DNA of 64,000 nucleotides from an uncultured Collinsella sp. (GCA_900541035.1 UQIN01000003.1:62001-126000); one strand, 5' to 3'. Shown: positions 41,639-51,109, counted from the stretch's first letter. Numbers and translations are program-made. The notes: generated from the letters alone by a model not told the origin.

Positions 41639-42163
41639 ATGGCTCGTAATCAGAAGCAGCAGCGCGAGGCCTCCGAGTTCGAGGAGCGCGTCGTTTACAT
41701 CAACCGCGTGTCGAAGACCGTCAAGGGTGGTCGTCGCATGAGCCTCGTCGCTCTCGTCGTCGTTGGCGACGGCAAGGGCAACGTCGGCGTTGGCATGGGC
41801 AAGTCCGCTGAGGTGCCCATGGCCATCTCCAAGGCATCTCTCGATGCCAAGAAGAACATGTTCCACGTGCCGGTGACCGAGCAGGGCACCATCCCGCACG
41901 AGGTTCTCGGCCACTTTGGTGCCGGCCGCATCATCATCAAGCCCGCTGTCGAGGGTACCGGCGTTATCGCCGGCGGCGCTGTGCGTCCCCTCTTTGAGCT
42001 TGCTGGCATCAAGAACGTCCTGTCCAAGTCCCTCGGTACCGACAACGGCCTCAACATCATCAAGGCTGCCGTCGAGGGCCTCAAGGAGCTCTCCAGCCCT
42101 GAGGACGTCGCGGCTCGCCGTGGCCTGACGGTCTCCGAGATGTTCGTCGGTAAGGAGAACTAA
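41639..42163 (+). CDS. rpsE: 30S ribosomal protein S5
   Basis: 174 residues. The S5 double-stranded RNA-binding domain is seen as ERVVYINRVSKTVKGGRRMS, followed by GKGNVGVGMGKSAEVP. It is involved in decoding fidelity. AGGAGGTATGTAGCAC precedes the start. Confidence 0.97.
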   Translation: MARNQKQQREASEFEERVVYINRVSKTVKGGRRMSLVALVVVGDGKGNVGVGMGKSAEVPMAISKASLDAKKNMFHVPVTEQGTIPHEVLGHFGAGRIIIKPAVEGTGVIAGGAVRPLFELAGIKNVLSKSLGTDNGLNIIKAAVEGLKELSSPEDVAARRGLTVSEMFVGKEN

Positions 42164-42165
42164 GC

Positions 42166-42348
42166 ATGGCTGACACCATCAAGATCAAGCAGGTCCGCAG
42201 CACCAACGGTTGCAAGCAGGACCAGGTCCGTACTGTCCGTGCCCTCGGTCTCCACAGGATCCGCGAGGTTCGCGAGATTGCTGACAACGAGTCCGTCCGC
42301 GGCATGATCTTCAAGGTCAAGCACCTTGTCGAGATTGTAGAGGAGTAG
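42166..42348 (+). CDS. rpmD: 50S ribosomal protein L30
   Basis: 60 residues: IKIKQVRSTNGCKQDQVRTV and ALGLHRIREVREIADNESVR. It starts two bases after rpsE, consistent with translational coupling. Confidence 0.96.
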   Translation: MADTIKIKQVRSTNGCKQDQVRTVRALGLHRIREVREIADNESVRGMIFKVKHLVEIVEE

Positions 42349-42351
42349 CAA

Positions 42352-42801
42352 ATGCAGCTTCACGATCTTACTCCCGCGCCCGGTTCCACCAAGAACCGCA
42401 AGCGCGTCGGCCGTGGCAATTCTTCGGGTCACGGCACCACTTCTGGCCGCGGCCAGAAGGGCCAGGGTTCCCGCTCTGGCGGCACCAAGGGTGCCGGCTT
42501 CGAGGGTGGCCAGACTCCGCTGGCTATGCGCCTGCCCAAGCTTCCGGGCTTCCGCAACCCCCGTCGTATCGAGTACACCGCCGTTAACGTTGAGCGTCTC
42601 GAGCGTAAGTTCGAGGACGGCGCTGTGATCGACGGTGCCGCTCTTAAGGCCGCTCGCATCACCAAGAGCGAGTTCGAGCCCGTCAAGGTGCTCGGCAATG
42701 GTGAGCTCACCAAGAAGTTCACGGTCAAGGTCGACAAGGTCAGCGCTTCTGCGCAGGCCAAGATCGAGGCCGCCGGCGGAAAGGTCGAGCTGCCGTGCTA
42801 A
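42352..42801 (+). CDS. rplO: 50S ribosomal protein L15
   Basis: 149 residues with the Gly-rich N-terminal extension (RKRVGRGNSSGHGTTSGRGQ) and GFEGGQTPLAMRLPKLPGF. Its last codons overlap the GTG start of secY. Confidence 0.97.
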   Translation: MQLHDLTPAPGSTKNRKRVGRGNSSGHGTTSGRGQKGQGSRSGGTKGAGFEGGQTPLAMRLPKLPGFRNPRRIEYTAVNVERLERKFEDGAVIDGAALKAARITKSEFEPVKVLGNGELTKKFTVKVDKVSASAQAKIEAAGGKVELPC

Positions 42802-44081
42802 ATGGTCTTAAGAATGCTTTCCGCATCAAAGAATTGCGCGAAAAGATTCTTTTTACCATAGCTATGCTCGTCGTGTACCGCATTGGTGCGCACGTTCCTG
42901 TGCCCGGCATTCCCTTCCAGGGGATGCTGGGCCTTTTCTCGACCGATAACAATTCGGTCGCCGCAGGTGCTATGGCCCTCCTGAATCTTTTCTCTGGCGG
43001 CGCGTTGAGCTATGTGTCGGTGTTTTCGCTGGGCATCATGCCTTACATCACCAGCTCGATCATCCTCCAGATGCTCCAGGCCGTCGTGCCTTCCCTGCAT
43101 GAGCTTGCCCGCGAGGGCGAGGTCGGTCAGACCAAGATTACGCAGTATTCGCGTTACCTCACCCTGGCTCTGGCAATCCTCAACTCCGTGGGTTACCTCT
43201 TCCTCTTTAAGAGCTTCGGCATCAGCTTCAATGGCGCCGGCGCTCCCGAGATCATCTTCGACCTCATGATCGTCGGTACGCTCACCGCGGGCGCCATGCT
43301 GATCATGTGGATTGGTGAGCTCATCACCCAGCGCGGTATCGGCAATGGCATGTCGCTGATCATCTTCGCGAACATCATGGCCGGTCTGCCGCAGGCTATC
43401 TTCTCCAGCACCGAGGGCAATGCCGGTGGCATCATCACCATGGTGATCATCTGCGCCATCATCCTGCTGGTTATCCCGCTGATTGTTTTCCTTGAGCGCG
43501 GCCAGCGCCGCATCCCGGTCTCCTACGCTAAGCGCGTCGTGGGCCGTCGCATGATGGGTGGCCAGACCACCTACCTGCCCATCAAGGTCAACACCGCGGG
43601 TGTCGTGCCGATCATCTTCGCTTCGGCGCTGCTGTACTTCCCGGCTCAGATTGCCGTGTTCTTCCCCGGCATCGGCTGGATTCAGGCAGTTGCCTCCGCG
43701 CTTTCGACCGGTTGGCTCAACTGGGTGCTTAACGTTGTCCTCATCGTGTTCTTCGCGTACTTCTACACCTCCATGGTGTTCAACCCCGATGACACGGCCG
43801 ATAACCTTAAGAAGCAGGGCGGCTTTATTCCGGGCGTCCGTCCGGGTAGGGCTACCGCGGCCTACATCAAGAACGCGCTCAACAAGATCACGCTTCCCAG
43901 CGCTGTCTTTTTGGCGCTCATCGCCATCGTGCCTTCGATCATCTTCTCCTTCACGGGTAACCATCTGATCCAGGCATTTGGCGGCACGTCCATCCTCATC
44001 ATGGTCGGCGTCGTGCTCGACACGGTCGATAAGCTCGAAGGCCAGATCAAGATGTATGATTACGATGGATTCTTTAAATAG
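42795..44081 (+). CDS. secY: Protein translocase subunit SecY
   Basis: 428 residues, ten membrane helices expected. It starts at GTG 42795 overlapping rplO by seven bases. The plug/TM2 region is SVFSLGIMPYITSSIILQML, the cytosolic loop is RGIGNGMSLIIFANIMAGLP, and the C-terminal loop is FIPGVRPGRATAAYI. It forms the Sec channel with SecE and SecG, not in this window. Confidence 0.97.
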   Translation: MLNGLKNAFRIKELREKILFTIAMLVVYRIGAHVPVPGIPFQGMLGLFSTDNNSVAAGAMALLNLFSGGALSYVSVFSLGIMPYITSSIILQMLQAVVPSLHELAREGEVGQTKITQYSRYLTLALAILNSVGYLFLFKSFGISFNGAGAPEIIFDLMIVGTLTAGAMLIMWIGELITQRGIGNGMSLIIFANIMAGLPQAIFSSTEGNAGGIITMVIICAIILLVIPLIVFLERGQRRIPVSYAKRVVGRRMMGGQTTYLPIKVNTAGVVPIIFASALLYFPAQIAVFFPGIGWIQAVASALSTGWLNWVLNVVLIVFFAYFYTSMVFNPDDTADNLKKQGGFIPGVRPGRATAAYIKNALNKITLPSAVFLALIAIVPSIIFSFTGNHLIQAFGGTSILIMVGVVLDTVDKLEGQIKMYDYDGFFK

Positions 44082-44099
44082 GCTAGAGGAGGATTGCTC

Positions 44100-44726
44100 A
44101 TGAACCTCGTATTGCTCGGAGCTCCGGGTGCCGGTAAGGGCACCGTCGCACAGGAGCTCGTCGCCGAGTTTGGCGTCGCCCATATTTCCACGGGCGACCT
44201 GCTGCGTGCTGCCGTCAAGGGTGGCACCGAGCTTGGTATTCAGGCTAAGAAGTACATGGACGCTGGCGAGCTCGTTCCCGATCAGCTCGTGATCGACCTT
44301 GTCAAGGAGCGCCTTACCGCCGATGACGCCCAGCAGGGCTTCATCCTCGACGGCTTCCCGCGCAACACCGCCCAGGCCGTGACGCTCGATTCCGAGCTCT
44401 CCGCCATGGGTCGCGAGATCGACTGTGCCCTTCTGGTCGATGTGGCCCCCGAGGTCATTATCGATCGTCTGTCTTCGCGTCGCACCTGCCGCGCCTGCGG
44501 TTACACCGGCACCGCTGCCGATGCTACCTGCCCCAAGTGTGGCGGCGAGATGTATCAGCGCGACGACGACAAGCCCGAGACCATCAAGAACCGTCTCGAC
44601 GTCTACGAGAAGTCCACGAGCCCGCTCGTCGACTACTATCGTGGCCAGGGTCTGCTCAAGTCGGTCAACGGTGACCAGGCTCGCGAGACCGTGTACGGGG
44701 ATGTCAAAGAGGCTCTCGGTCTATGA
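44100..44726 (+). CDS. adk: Adenylate kinase
   Basis: 208 residues, interconverting AMP, ADP and ATP. P-loop GAPGAGKGTVAQEL; LDGFPRNTAQA binds AMP. The LID carries a zinc site (CRACGYTGTAADATCPKCGG), the Gram-positive long form. ATG 44100 follows GAGGAGG; an in-frame TTG six bases upstream overlaps the site. It overlaps map by four bases. Confidence 0.97.
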   Translation: MNLVLLGAPGAGKGTVAQELVAEFGVAHISTGDLLRAAVKGGTELGIQAKKYMDAGELVPDQLVIDLVKERLTADDAQQGFILDGFPRNTAQAVTLDSELSAMGREIDCALLVDVAPEVIIDRLSSRRTCRACGYTGTAADATCPKCGGEMYQRDDDKPETIKNRLDVYEKSTSPLVDYYRGQGLLKSVNGDQARETVYGDVKEALGL

Positions 44727-45511
44727 TCAAGATTAAGTCTGCAACGCAAATCGAGCAGATGAAGAAGGCAGGAGCGCTATCTAAGATGGCGCTCCGCCAC
44801 GTTGGAGCCATGGTGCGCCCCGGCGTTTCGACTTTTGAGCTTGATCAGCTCGCGGAGCAGATTATCCGCATGCATGGCGGCACCCCGGCCTTTAAGGGTT
44901 ACGGCGGGTTCCCCGGTACCATTTGTGCATCGATTAACGATGCTGTGGTCCACGGTATTCCCAATCCCGACATGATCCTGCGCGATGGCGATATCATCTC
45001 CATCGATACGGGAGCCGTTGTCGACGGTTGGGTCGGCGATAACGCTTGGACGTTTTTCGTCGGTACCCCCACGCCCGAGGCCAAGGCCCTGTGCGAGGTT
45101 ACGCGCGATTGCCTTAAGGCTGCAATCGAGCAGGCTGTTCCCGGTAACCATATTGGGGACATTGGTTATGCCGTCCAGTCCCTCGCCGAGTCTCACGGCT
45201 ATGGCGTGCTTCGCGATTATGTGGGGCACGGTATTGGCCATGTGATGCACGAGGACCCCAACGTTCCGAATTACGGAAAGAAGGGGAGGGGCGTTCGTCT
45301 CCAGGCCGGTATGGTCATTGCCATCGAGCCGATGGTCACGATGGGATCCAATCATGTGAGTACGGGCTCCGATGGTTGGATCGTTACGACCAACGACCAC
45401 CTGCCCGCCGCGCACTACGAGAACACCGTCGCCATCACCGATGACGGCCCGGTGATTCTCACCACCGACGCGCAAGGCGCTTGGTGTTCGCTCCAAGGCG
45501 GAGAAATGTAA
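44723..45511 (+). CDS. map: Methionine aminopeptidase, type I
   Basis: 262 residues; removes N-terminal Met from new proteins. Metal ligands appear in ISIDTGAVVDGWVGDNAWTF, YVGHGIGHVMHEDPNVPNYG and IAIEPMVTMGS. The ATGA overlap with adk implies translational coupling. Confidence 0.96.
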   Translation: MIKIKSATQIEQMKKAGALSKMALRHVGAMVRPGVSTFELDQLAEQIIRMHGGTPAFKGYGGFPGTICASINDAVVHGIPNPDMILRDGDIISIDTGAVVDGWVGDNAWTFFVGTPTPEAKALCEVTRDCLKAAIEQAVPGNHIGDIGYAVQSLAESHGYGVLRDYVGHGIGHVMHEDPNVPNYGKKGRGVRLQAGMVIAIEPMVTMGSNHVSTGSDGWIVTTNDHLPAAHYENTVAITDDGPVILTTDAQGAWCSLQGGEM

Positions 45512-45547
45512 CAAGTTCCACTTAGTTGTGGAGCCATTACGAAGTTA

Positions 45548-45576
45548 TTACGATGCGTACATACGTGTTGTAGAAT
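45548..45576 (+). promoter_or_regulatory. Predicted infA promoter
   Basis: TTACGA at 45548-45553 and TAGAAT at 45571-45576 with a 17-bp spacer lie 40 bp before infA. This would allow the infA-rplQ set to be transcribed separately from the spc part. Confidence 0.5.
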
Positions 45577-45615
45577 ACTCAATCGCTGTCGTTTTCTAGA
45601 GAAAGATGATTGCTT

Positions 45616-45834
45616 GTGAAGAAGGAAGACGCAATTGAGCTCGAGGGTACGGTAAAAGAGCCGCTGCCCAACGCCATGTTTAAGGTCGAGCTCGAGAACG
45701 GTCATTCGGTTCTGTGCAACATTTCTGGCAAGATCCGAATGAATTACATCCGCATTCTCCCCGGTGACAGGGTTGTCGTGGAGCTTTCCCCGTACGACCT
45801 GACCCGCGGCCGCATCACCTATCGCTATAAATAG
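45616..45834 (+). CDS. infA: Translation initiation factor IF-1
   Basis: 72 residues, an S1/OB-fold protein (EDAIELEGTVKEPLPNAMFK, then GDRVVVELSPYDLTRGRI). I use GTG 45616, giving VKKED as the N terminus and the standard 72-residue length; a TTG six bases upstream is in frame. The ribosome site is weak. Confidence 0.95.
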   Translation: MKKEDAIELEGTVKEPLPNAMFKVELENGHSVLCNISGKIRMNYIRILPGDRVVVELSPYDLTRGRITYRYK

Positions 45835-45981
45835 CGGCACGCATACACGCTCTTTTCCGACTGCAGGCTTAGCTCAACCTACGGTCGGTTTGCGTGTGAA
45901 GACCAGCCATAGTTTTAAACGCCTGCGGCTGGGCGAGTAGATAGTAGGGAAGTAGTTTGAGCGCTACCGAAAGGAAGAACG
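45835..45981 (+). other. Intergenic leader before rpmJ
   Basis: 147 bp without a gene. CACGC...CCGAC (about 45846) can pair with GTCGG...GCGTG (about 45884), and CAGCC with GGCTG a little further on. These may be leader structures of the alpha operon, where S4 regulates translation in many bacteria. No clear pseudoknot could be assigned. Confidence 0.3.
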
Positions 45982-46095
45982 ATGAAGGTACGTCCTTCGG
46001 TCAAGAAGATGTGCGATAAGTGCAAAATCATTAGGCGCCATGGCAAGGTCCTCGTCATTTGCGAGAACCCCCGTCATAAGCAGCGTCAGGGTTAA
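45982..46095 (+). CDS. rpmJ: 50S ribosomal protein L36
   Basis: 37 residues, MKVRPSVKKMCDKCKIIRRH and onward to HKQRQG. It is the zinc-binding form, with C11, C14, C27 and H32. AAAGGAAGAACG precedes the ATG. It starts the rpmJ-rpsM-rpsK-rpsD-rpoA-rplQ order. Confidence 0.97.
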   Translation: MKVRPSVKKMCDKCKIIRRHGKVLVICENPRHKQRQG

Positions 46096-46109
46096 GAGAG
46101 GAGACTACG

Positions 46110-46484
46110 TTGGCCCGTATTAATGGTGTCGACCTCCCGCGTGAGAAGCGCGTTGAGATCGGTCTGACCTACATTTACGGCATCGGCCGCACCACTGCGA
46201 CGAAGATTTGCGTCGAGTGCAACGTTAACGTGGATACGCGCGTTAAGGACCTCACCGAGGATGAGGTTAACGCCATCCGCGATTATATCGATAAGAACCA
46301 GATCATGGTTGAGGGCGACCTCCGCCGTGAGCGCAACCAGAACGTCAAGCGCCTTATGGACATCGGCTGCAACCGCGGCCTTCGTCACCGCAAGGGCCTC
46401 CCGGTCCGCGGCCAGCGCACCCACACTAACGCTCGTACCCGCAAGGGCCCGAAGCGTCAGATCGGTGCTAAGAAGAAGAAATAA
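46110..46484 (+). CDS. rpsM: 30S ribosomal protein S13
   Basis: 124 residues starting at TTG 46110 behind AGAGGAGA. ARINGVDLPREKRVEIGLTY and GLRHRKGLPVRGQRTHTNAR are diagnostic. It bridges to the 50S subunit. Confidence 0.97.
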   Translation: MARINGVDLPREKRVEIGLTYIYGIGRTTATKICVECNVNVDTRVKDLTEDEVNAIRDYIDKNQIMVEGDLRRERNQNVKRLMDIGCNRGLRHRKGLPVRGQRTHTNARTRKGPKRQIGAKKKK

Positions 46485-46498
46485 GGAGCGCTAGATAG

Positions 46499-46903
46499 AT
46501 GGCTACTGCTAAGAAGAACGTTCGCGCTGCCCGTCTGAAGCGCGCGGACCGTAAGAACATTTCCGTGGGCCAGGCTCACATTCGTTCTACGTTCAACAAC
46601 ACGATCGTTTCGATTACCGATCCCCAGGGCAACGTCATTTCCTGGAAGTCGGCTGGCCAGGTGGGCTTCAAGGGCTCCCGTAAGTCCACGCCGTTCGCTG
46701 CCCAGATGGCTGCCGAGGCTGCTGCCAAGCAGGCCATGGAGCACGGTATGAAGAAGGTTTCCGTCTTCGTCAAGGGCCCCGGCTCCGGTCGTGAGACCGC
46801 CATCCGCTCCCTCCAGGCTGCTGGCCTCGAGGTCTCGAGCATCCAGGACAAGACCCCCATTCCGCACAACGGCTGCCGCCCCAAGAAGCGTCGCCGCGTG
46901 TAA
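46499..46903 (+). CDS. rpsK: 30S ribosomal protein S11
   Basis: 134 residues. GQAHIRSTFNNTIVSITDPQ and HNGCRPKKRRRV are typical. Located on the 30S platform. Confidence 0.97.
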   Translation: MATAKKNVRAARLKRADRKNISVGQAHIRSTFNNTIVSITDPQGNVISWKSAGQVGFKGSRKSTPFAAQMAAEAAAKQAMEHGMKKVSVFVKGPGSGRETAIRSLQAAGLEVSSIQDKTPIPHNGCRPKKRRRV

Positions 46904-46922
46904 CTGAAAGGATCGTATCAAT

Positions 46923-47519
46923 ATGGCAATCGACAGGACTCCTGTTCTTAAGCGCTGCCGTCAGCTCGGGATCGATCCCGCTGAGCTCGGTTACAGCAGC
47001 AAGAAGGAATCTATCCGTCAGCCCAAGCGCCGTCGCAAGGAATCTGAGTACGGCATGCAGCTGCGCGAGAAGCAGAAGGTCAAGTTCATCTATGGCGTTC
47101 TGGAGAAGCAGTTCCACGGCTACTTCAACAAGGCCCGCAAGATGAACGGCGTCACCGGTGAGAACCTCATGATCATCCTTGAGTCTCGCCTCGACAACGT
47201 CGTCTTCCGTCTTGGCTTCGCCCGCACCCGCAAAGAGGCTCGTCAGTCCGTCCGTCATGGTCACTTCACCGTGAACGGCAAGCGCGTGGACATCCCGTCC
47301 TACCGCGTCAAGGCCGGCGACGTCGTCGCTGTCGGCGAGAAGTTCCGTGACCTCCTCCCCATCAAGGAGGCCCTGATTTCCTCCGAGCGCTTTGAGGTTC
47401 CTGGCTGGCTCGAGGTCGATATCGAGAAGCTGTCTGGTAACGTGCTCGCTCTGCCGACGCGTGAGCAGATCAGCGGTGATATCAACGAGCAGCTCATCGT
47501 CGAGCTCTACTCTAAGTAG
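46923..47519 (+). CDS. rpsD: 30S ribosomal protein S4
   Basis: 198 residues with an S4 RNA-binding domain (RLDNVVFRLGFARTRKEARQ). The N terminus VLKRCRQLGIDPAELGYSSK lacks the Cys-rich zinc form. S4 initiates 30S assembly and usually autoregulates this operon. Confidence 0.97.
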   Translation: MAIDRTPVLKRCRQLGIDPAELGYSSKKESIRQPKRRRKESEYGMQLREKQKVKFIYGVLEKQFHGYFNKARKMNGVTGENLMIILESRLDNVVFRLGFARTRKEARQSVRHGHFTVNGKRVDIPSYRVKAGDVVAVGEKFRDLLPIKEALISSERFEVPGWLEVDIEKLSGNVLALPTREQISGDINEQLIVELYSK

Positions 47520-47551
47520 TCCATCCGGGCTGCTGAGGCTGGAGGTAATAC

Positions 47552-48493
47552 ATGTCAGAATTCATTAGGCCTCAGGTTCAGGTCGAAGAGATCAACGAGA
47601 CGTCTGCTCGTGTCTCCGTCGAGCCGCTCGAGCGTGGTTACGGCGATACGCTGGGTAACTCCCTTCGTCGCGTTCTTCTGTCCTCGCTCGAGGGTGCCGC
47701 TGTCGAGGCTATTCAGATCGATGGTGCGCAGCACGAGTTCATGACCATCCCTAACATGGTCGAGGATGTCACCGACATCGTCCTGAATGTCAAGGGTCTT
47801 GTCTTCAGGGCTCTCGGCACGACCGACGAGGCGACCGCCACCATCTCGGTTGACGGCCCCTGCGAGGTCACCGGTGCGGACTTCTTTATTCCGTCCGAGT
47901 TTGAGCTGGTCAACCCCGAGCAGCACATCGCTACGCTCACCGAGGGTGGCCATCTCACCATGAGCATGCGCATCGGCTATGGCCGCGGCTATGTTTCTGG
48001 CGAGGCCAACAAGCGCGATAACGATCCCATCGGTGTGATCCATGTCGACTCGCTGTACTCGCCGGTTTCCCGTTGCGCCAAGCTCGTTGAGGCTTGTCGT
48101 GTCGGTCAGCACACCGACTACGACCGCCTTGTCCTCGAGATCGAGACCAACGGCTCCATCGCCCCGCGCGACGCCGTGGTCCAGGCTGCCAATATCATCA
48201 ACCAGCATATGGCCGCCTTTATGAACCTTGCCGAGACCCCCGAGGTCGAGGAGGAGGCTTCGATCTTCGCTCCCGAGGTCACCAACGACAACGCCGAGCT
48301 GGACAAGCAGATCGAGGATCTGGACCTTTCCGTCCGTTCCTACAACTGCCTTAAGCGCGCCAGCATTCACTCGGTCCGTCAGCTCGTTGAGTTCTCGGAG
48401 AACGATCTGCTCAACATCCGTAACTTCGGTGTTAAGTCGATCGAGGAAGTGAAGGACAAGCTTGAGTCCATGGGCCTGAGCCTGAAGGCTTAA
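47552..48493 (+). CDS. rpoA: RNA polymerase alpha subunit
   Basis: 313 residues. The N-terminal domain dimerisation core is YGDTLGNSLRRVLLSSLEGA. An acidic linker follows near residue 230, and the C-terminal domain (ASIHSVRQLVEFSENDLLNI) binds UP elements and activators. Confidence 0.98.
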   Translation: MSEFIRPQVQVEEINETSARVSVEPLERGYGDTLGNSLRRVLLSSLEGAAVEAIQIDGAQHEFMTIPNMVEDVTDIVLNVKGLVFRALGTTDEATATISVDGPCEVTGADFFIPSEFELVNPEQHIATLTEGGHLTMSMRIGYGRGYVSGEANKRDNDPIGVIHVDSLYSPVSRCAKLVEACRVGQHTDYDRLVLEIETNGSIAPRDAVVQAANIINQHMAAFMNLAETPEVEEEASIFAPEVTNDNAELDKQIEDLDLSVRSYNCLKRASIHSVRQLVEFSENDLLNIRNFGVKSIEEVKDKLESMGLSLKA

Positions 48494-48523
48494 TGCTTCG
48501 CATATTTGAGGAGAAACTAGACC

Positions 48524-48991
48524 ATGCGTCACAACGTTAAGAAGGGCCTGAAGCTCGGCACCGATGCGAGCCACACCAAGGCCATGAAGAAGAGCCTTGC
48601 TAAGGCCCTCTTCGAGAACGACCGCATCAAGACCACCGAGACCCGCGCTAAGGCGCTGCGTTCGGTCGTCGACCCGATCATCACTTGGGCCAAGAAGGGC
48701 GACCTGCACTCTCGTCGTCTGGCTATCGCCAAGCTCGGCGATAAGCAGCTCGTTGCCGAGATCTTCGACAAGGCTGCCCAGGGCATGTGGCAGGACCGCA
48801 ACGGCGGTTACACCCGCATCATGAAGCTCGGTAACCGTAAGGGCGACAACGCTCCCATCGTTATCATGGAGCTCGTCACCGAGCCTTGCACGCCTAAGGC
48901 CAAGAAGGCTGCTCCGGCCCCTAAGAAGGCCGCTGCTCCCAAGAAGGTCGAGGCTGTCGAGGAGGCTCCTGCTGAGGAGACCGCTGAGTAG
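48524..48991 (+). CDS. rplQ: 50S ribosomal protein L17
   Basis: 155 residues. The conserved part ends near residue 125 (NAPIVIMELVTEP). The rest is a Lys/Ala/Pro/Glu tail (KAAPAPKKAAAPKKVEAVEE), longer than the roughly 120-residue standard and probably disordered. It is the last gene of the operon. Confidence 0.96.
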   Translation: MRHNVKKGLKLGTDASHTKAMKKSLAKALFENDRIKTTETRAKALRSVVDPIITWAKKGDLHSRRLAIAKLGDKQLVAEIFDKAAQGMWQDRNGGYTRIMKLGNRKGDNAPIVIMELVTEPCTPKAKKAAPAPKKAAAPKKVEAVEEAPAEETAE

Positions 48992-49017
48992 ACATTCCGT
49001 CTGCATAGGCTATATTC

Positions 49018-49049
49018 GAGGGGTACGTTCGCGTACCCCTCTTTTTTTT
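49018..49049 (+). terminator. Terminator of the ribosomal operon
   Basis: GAGGGGTACG and CGTACCCCTC form a perfect 10-bp stem around TTCG, a stable tetraloop, followed by eight T. Confidence 0.96.
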
Positions 49050-49084
49050 GTCGCGATACCGTTACTTGTTTGTTGGGAGCGCCC

Positions 49085-49909
49085 ATGACTGCGCCGTCTG
49101 ATTTCAATTCGATTTCCGAGCTTGACGCCACGCTCGTATTTCGCGTGGCCTATGATGGCTCGTCGTATAGCGGATTTGCCGAGCAGCCGGGACAGACGAC
49201 GGTTGCGGGTGAGCTGCGTCGAGCCATCGAGACGCTGCTTCGCCGTCCGATCGATCTGACGTGCGCAGGTCGTACCGATGCCGGCGTGCATGCCGTGGCA
49301 CAGTATATCAGCGTGCCCGTAACGGACGCTGAGCTCGCCCTTACGCGCCGTAGGTGGCTGCGGGCTATGGATGCCCTGCTGCCTAAAGATATCGCCATAA
49401 ACGAGGTCTACAGGGCCCGTAAGGGCTTTTCTGCACGCTTTGACGCGCGTTCCCGTACGTATACGTACCGTATTGCCGATCGCGATGCGCGCCCCGTGCT
49501 GTCCCGTGGTGCCGTGTGGTGGCATCGCTATCCCTTGGACGTCGAGGCCATGTCTGCGGCCTGTCCCGCGCTTTTGGGTGAGCAGGACTTTAAGAGCTTT
49601 TGCAAGGTCGCCTCTGCCGTGGGCAAACCTACGCATCGCTGCGTGATGCGTGCCGAGTTTGGCCATGAGGTTGCGTTTGGCGAGGACATCCTGACGTTTA
49701 CCATCGAGGGCAATGCGTTTCTGCATTCGATGGTCCGCACGATCGTGGGCACGCTTGTCGAGATTGGCATGCATCGCCGTAAACCCGAGTGGATGCGCGA
49801 GGTCATCGATGCTTGCGACCGTACCGCTGCGGGCCCCACGGCTCCTGCCTGCGGCCTTACGTTTATGGGCGTGGATTACGATCCCGTCGAGCTTGTCGTG
49901 CTCGACTAG
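49085..49909 (+). CDS. truA: tRNA pseudouridine(38-40) synthase TruA
   Basis: 274 residues. The catalytic Asp is in CAGRTDAGVHAVAQ (about residue 65). RFDARSRTYTYRI and FLHSMVRTIVGTLVEIG are conserved. ATG 49085 has GGGAG upstream; the TTG at 49070 is in frame but less likely. It modifies the tRNA anticodon arm. Confidence 0.95.
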   Translation: MTAPSDFNSISELDATLVFRVAYDGSSYSGFAEQPGQTTVAGELRRAIETLLRRPIDLTCAGRTDAGVHAVAQYISVPVTDAELALTRRRWLRAMDALLPKDIAINEVYRARKGFSARFDARSRTYTYRIADRDARPVLSRGAVWWHRYPLDVEAMSAACPALLGEQDFKSFCKVASAVGKPTHRCVMRAEFGHEVAFGEDILTFTIEGNAFLHSMVRTIVGTLVEIGMHRRKPEWMREVIDACDRTAAGPTAPACGLTFMGVDYDPVELVVLD

Positions 49910-50068
49910 GGGGGCTCGACGCGTCGTGCGTCGACACCCGTCATCTGTGGGCTGCGCGTGTGCAACATCTGTTCTTGGCGTGCAATACAACCGGTGTCTC
50001 ATTGCTTTTATTGCCGGGGTGTACCATGAACCACGATTTGATTCATTGCTGTCGAGAGGACGGATAAC

Positions 50069-51109
50069 TTGGTTCGACGTGGCTCGCATCCGCGACTTTC
50101 GGTGATCCTTGTGGTAGAAGGTTCGCCCAGCTATGCGATGCGTGCGCTCGAGAGTATCCAGAACCAAGACCTCTACGATTTGCAGATTGTCGTTGTCTGC
50201 CGCGATGCTGCGCCCGGTGTGCGCCATTCGCTTCAGGTTGCTGCCGACAGGGACATCCATATTGATTTGATTGACGTCGAGGACGCGAAGCGCGGCGCTT
50301 GTCTTCGTGCCGGTTTTGATGCCTCGCGCGGCTCTCAAATCATCGCCATGAACGCCGATGAGTGGTTTGCTCCGCAGGCCCTTTCCAAGATGGTCGATAT
50401 CGCGTGCGATACTACGGCAGACATAGTGCTCCCCACGGTGTCGCTCGACCGCTATGATGCACATCGAGAGCGCCATTCGCGCGTCTTGGATGCTGCTCAT
50501 ATTTCCATCGATAGCAAATCCTCGATGGTGACCGGGCTGCCCCAGTTGATTTTAGGCGGCCTTGTCGTTCAGACCTCTGGCGTGATGTACAGCCGCTCGC
50601 TGTTTGAGGCATGCCTTTTGTGCGACAAGGTGTTTCGCACAGTTGGGTTTATGGCATGCGCGCTTTCGCAGGCACGATGCGTGTCCGGCTGCGGCGATGC
50701 TTGTTTCCACGCGGCGGCACCTAAGCTTACAGATGCCTTTGATCCCACCATGTATGCCAAGGTATCCGATGACACCCGAGCGCTCGACGAGCTTGCTGAC
50801 TCACTCTCGGAAGCAGATAGCGGTGGTCGGCTCAAGCTGGCAAGCCAAAAGTTCTACTTTGCCGGACTGGTCGCCTGCATCGAGAATTTGTGTCTGAGCC
50901 CGCATGGGGTGTCGTCAATCGAGCGTTCCGCCCGCATGCGTGATATGCTCGAGGCACCTCGAACCCGTCAAATGGTCGCCGCGCTCAAGGATAACCATCG
51001 GGGGCTCGGTCTGTTGTTTGGGCCGATTGCCAGCGCCAAGCCCGCGCGATGCGTGATGTGTACGCATCTGGCAGCTTTTCTTAACCGGACGGGCGCAAAA
51101 ACCGCCTAA
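50069..51109 (+). CDS. Glycosyltransferase family 2-like protein
   Basis: 346 residues. The GT-A nucleotide-binding start is LSVILVVEGSPSYAMRALES. The region equivalent to the DXD motif is less clear (MNADEWF, about residue 95). The C-terminal half is Cys-rich and diverged. It starts at TTG 50069 behind GAGAGGA. It probably makes a cell-surface glycan, but weak conservation of catalytic residues leaves activity uncertain. The 158-bp gap before it holds only a small GTCGACGC-type palindrome. Confidence 0.7.
   Translation: MVRRGSHPRLSVILVVEGSPSYAMRALESIQNQDLYDLQIVVVCRDAAPGVRHSLQVAADRDIHIDLIDVEDAKRGACLRAGFDASRGSQIIAMNADEWFAPQALSKMVDIACDTTADIVLPTVSLDRYDAHRERHSRVLDAAHISIDSKSSMVTGLPQLILGGLVVQTSGVMYSRSLFEACLLCDKVFRTVGFMACALSQARCVSGCGDACFHAAAPKLTDAFDPTMYAKVSDDTRALDELADSLSEADSGGRLKLASQKFYFAGLVACIENLCLSPHGVSSIERSARMRDMLEAPRTRQMVAALKDNHRGLGLLFGPIASAKPARCVMCTHLAAFLNRTGAKTA

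Noticed and set aside
42798..44183. A 461-residue minus-strand frame opposite secY and adk
   Set aside because: Asp/His/Gly-rich shadow of conserved genes, with no family features.
49910..50068. tRNA gene in the truA-glycosyltransferase gap
   Set aside because: A GTCGACGC palindrome is present, but no cloverleaf or TTCRA arm could be built.
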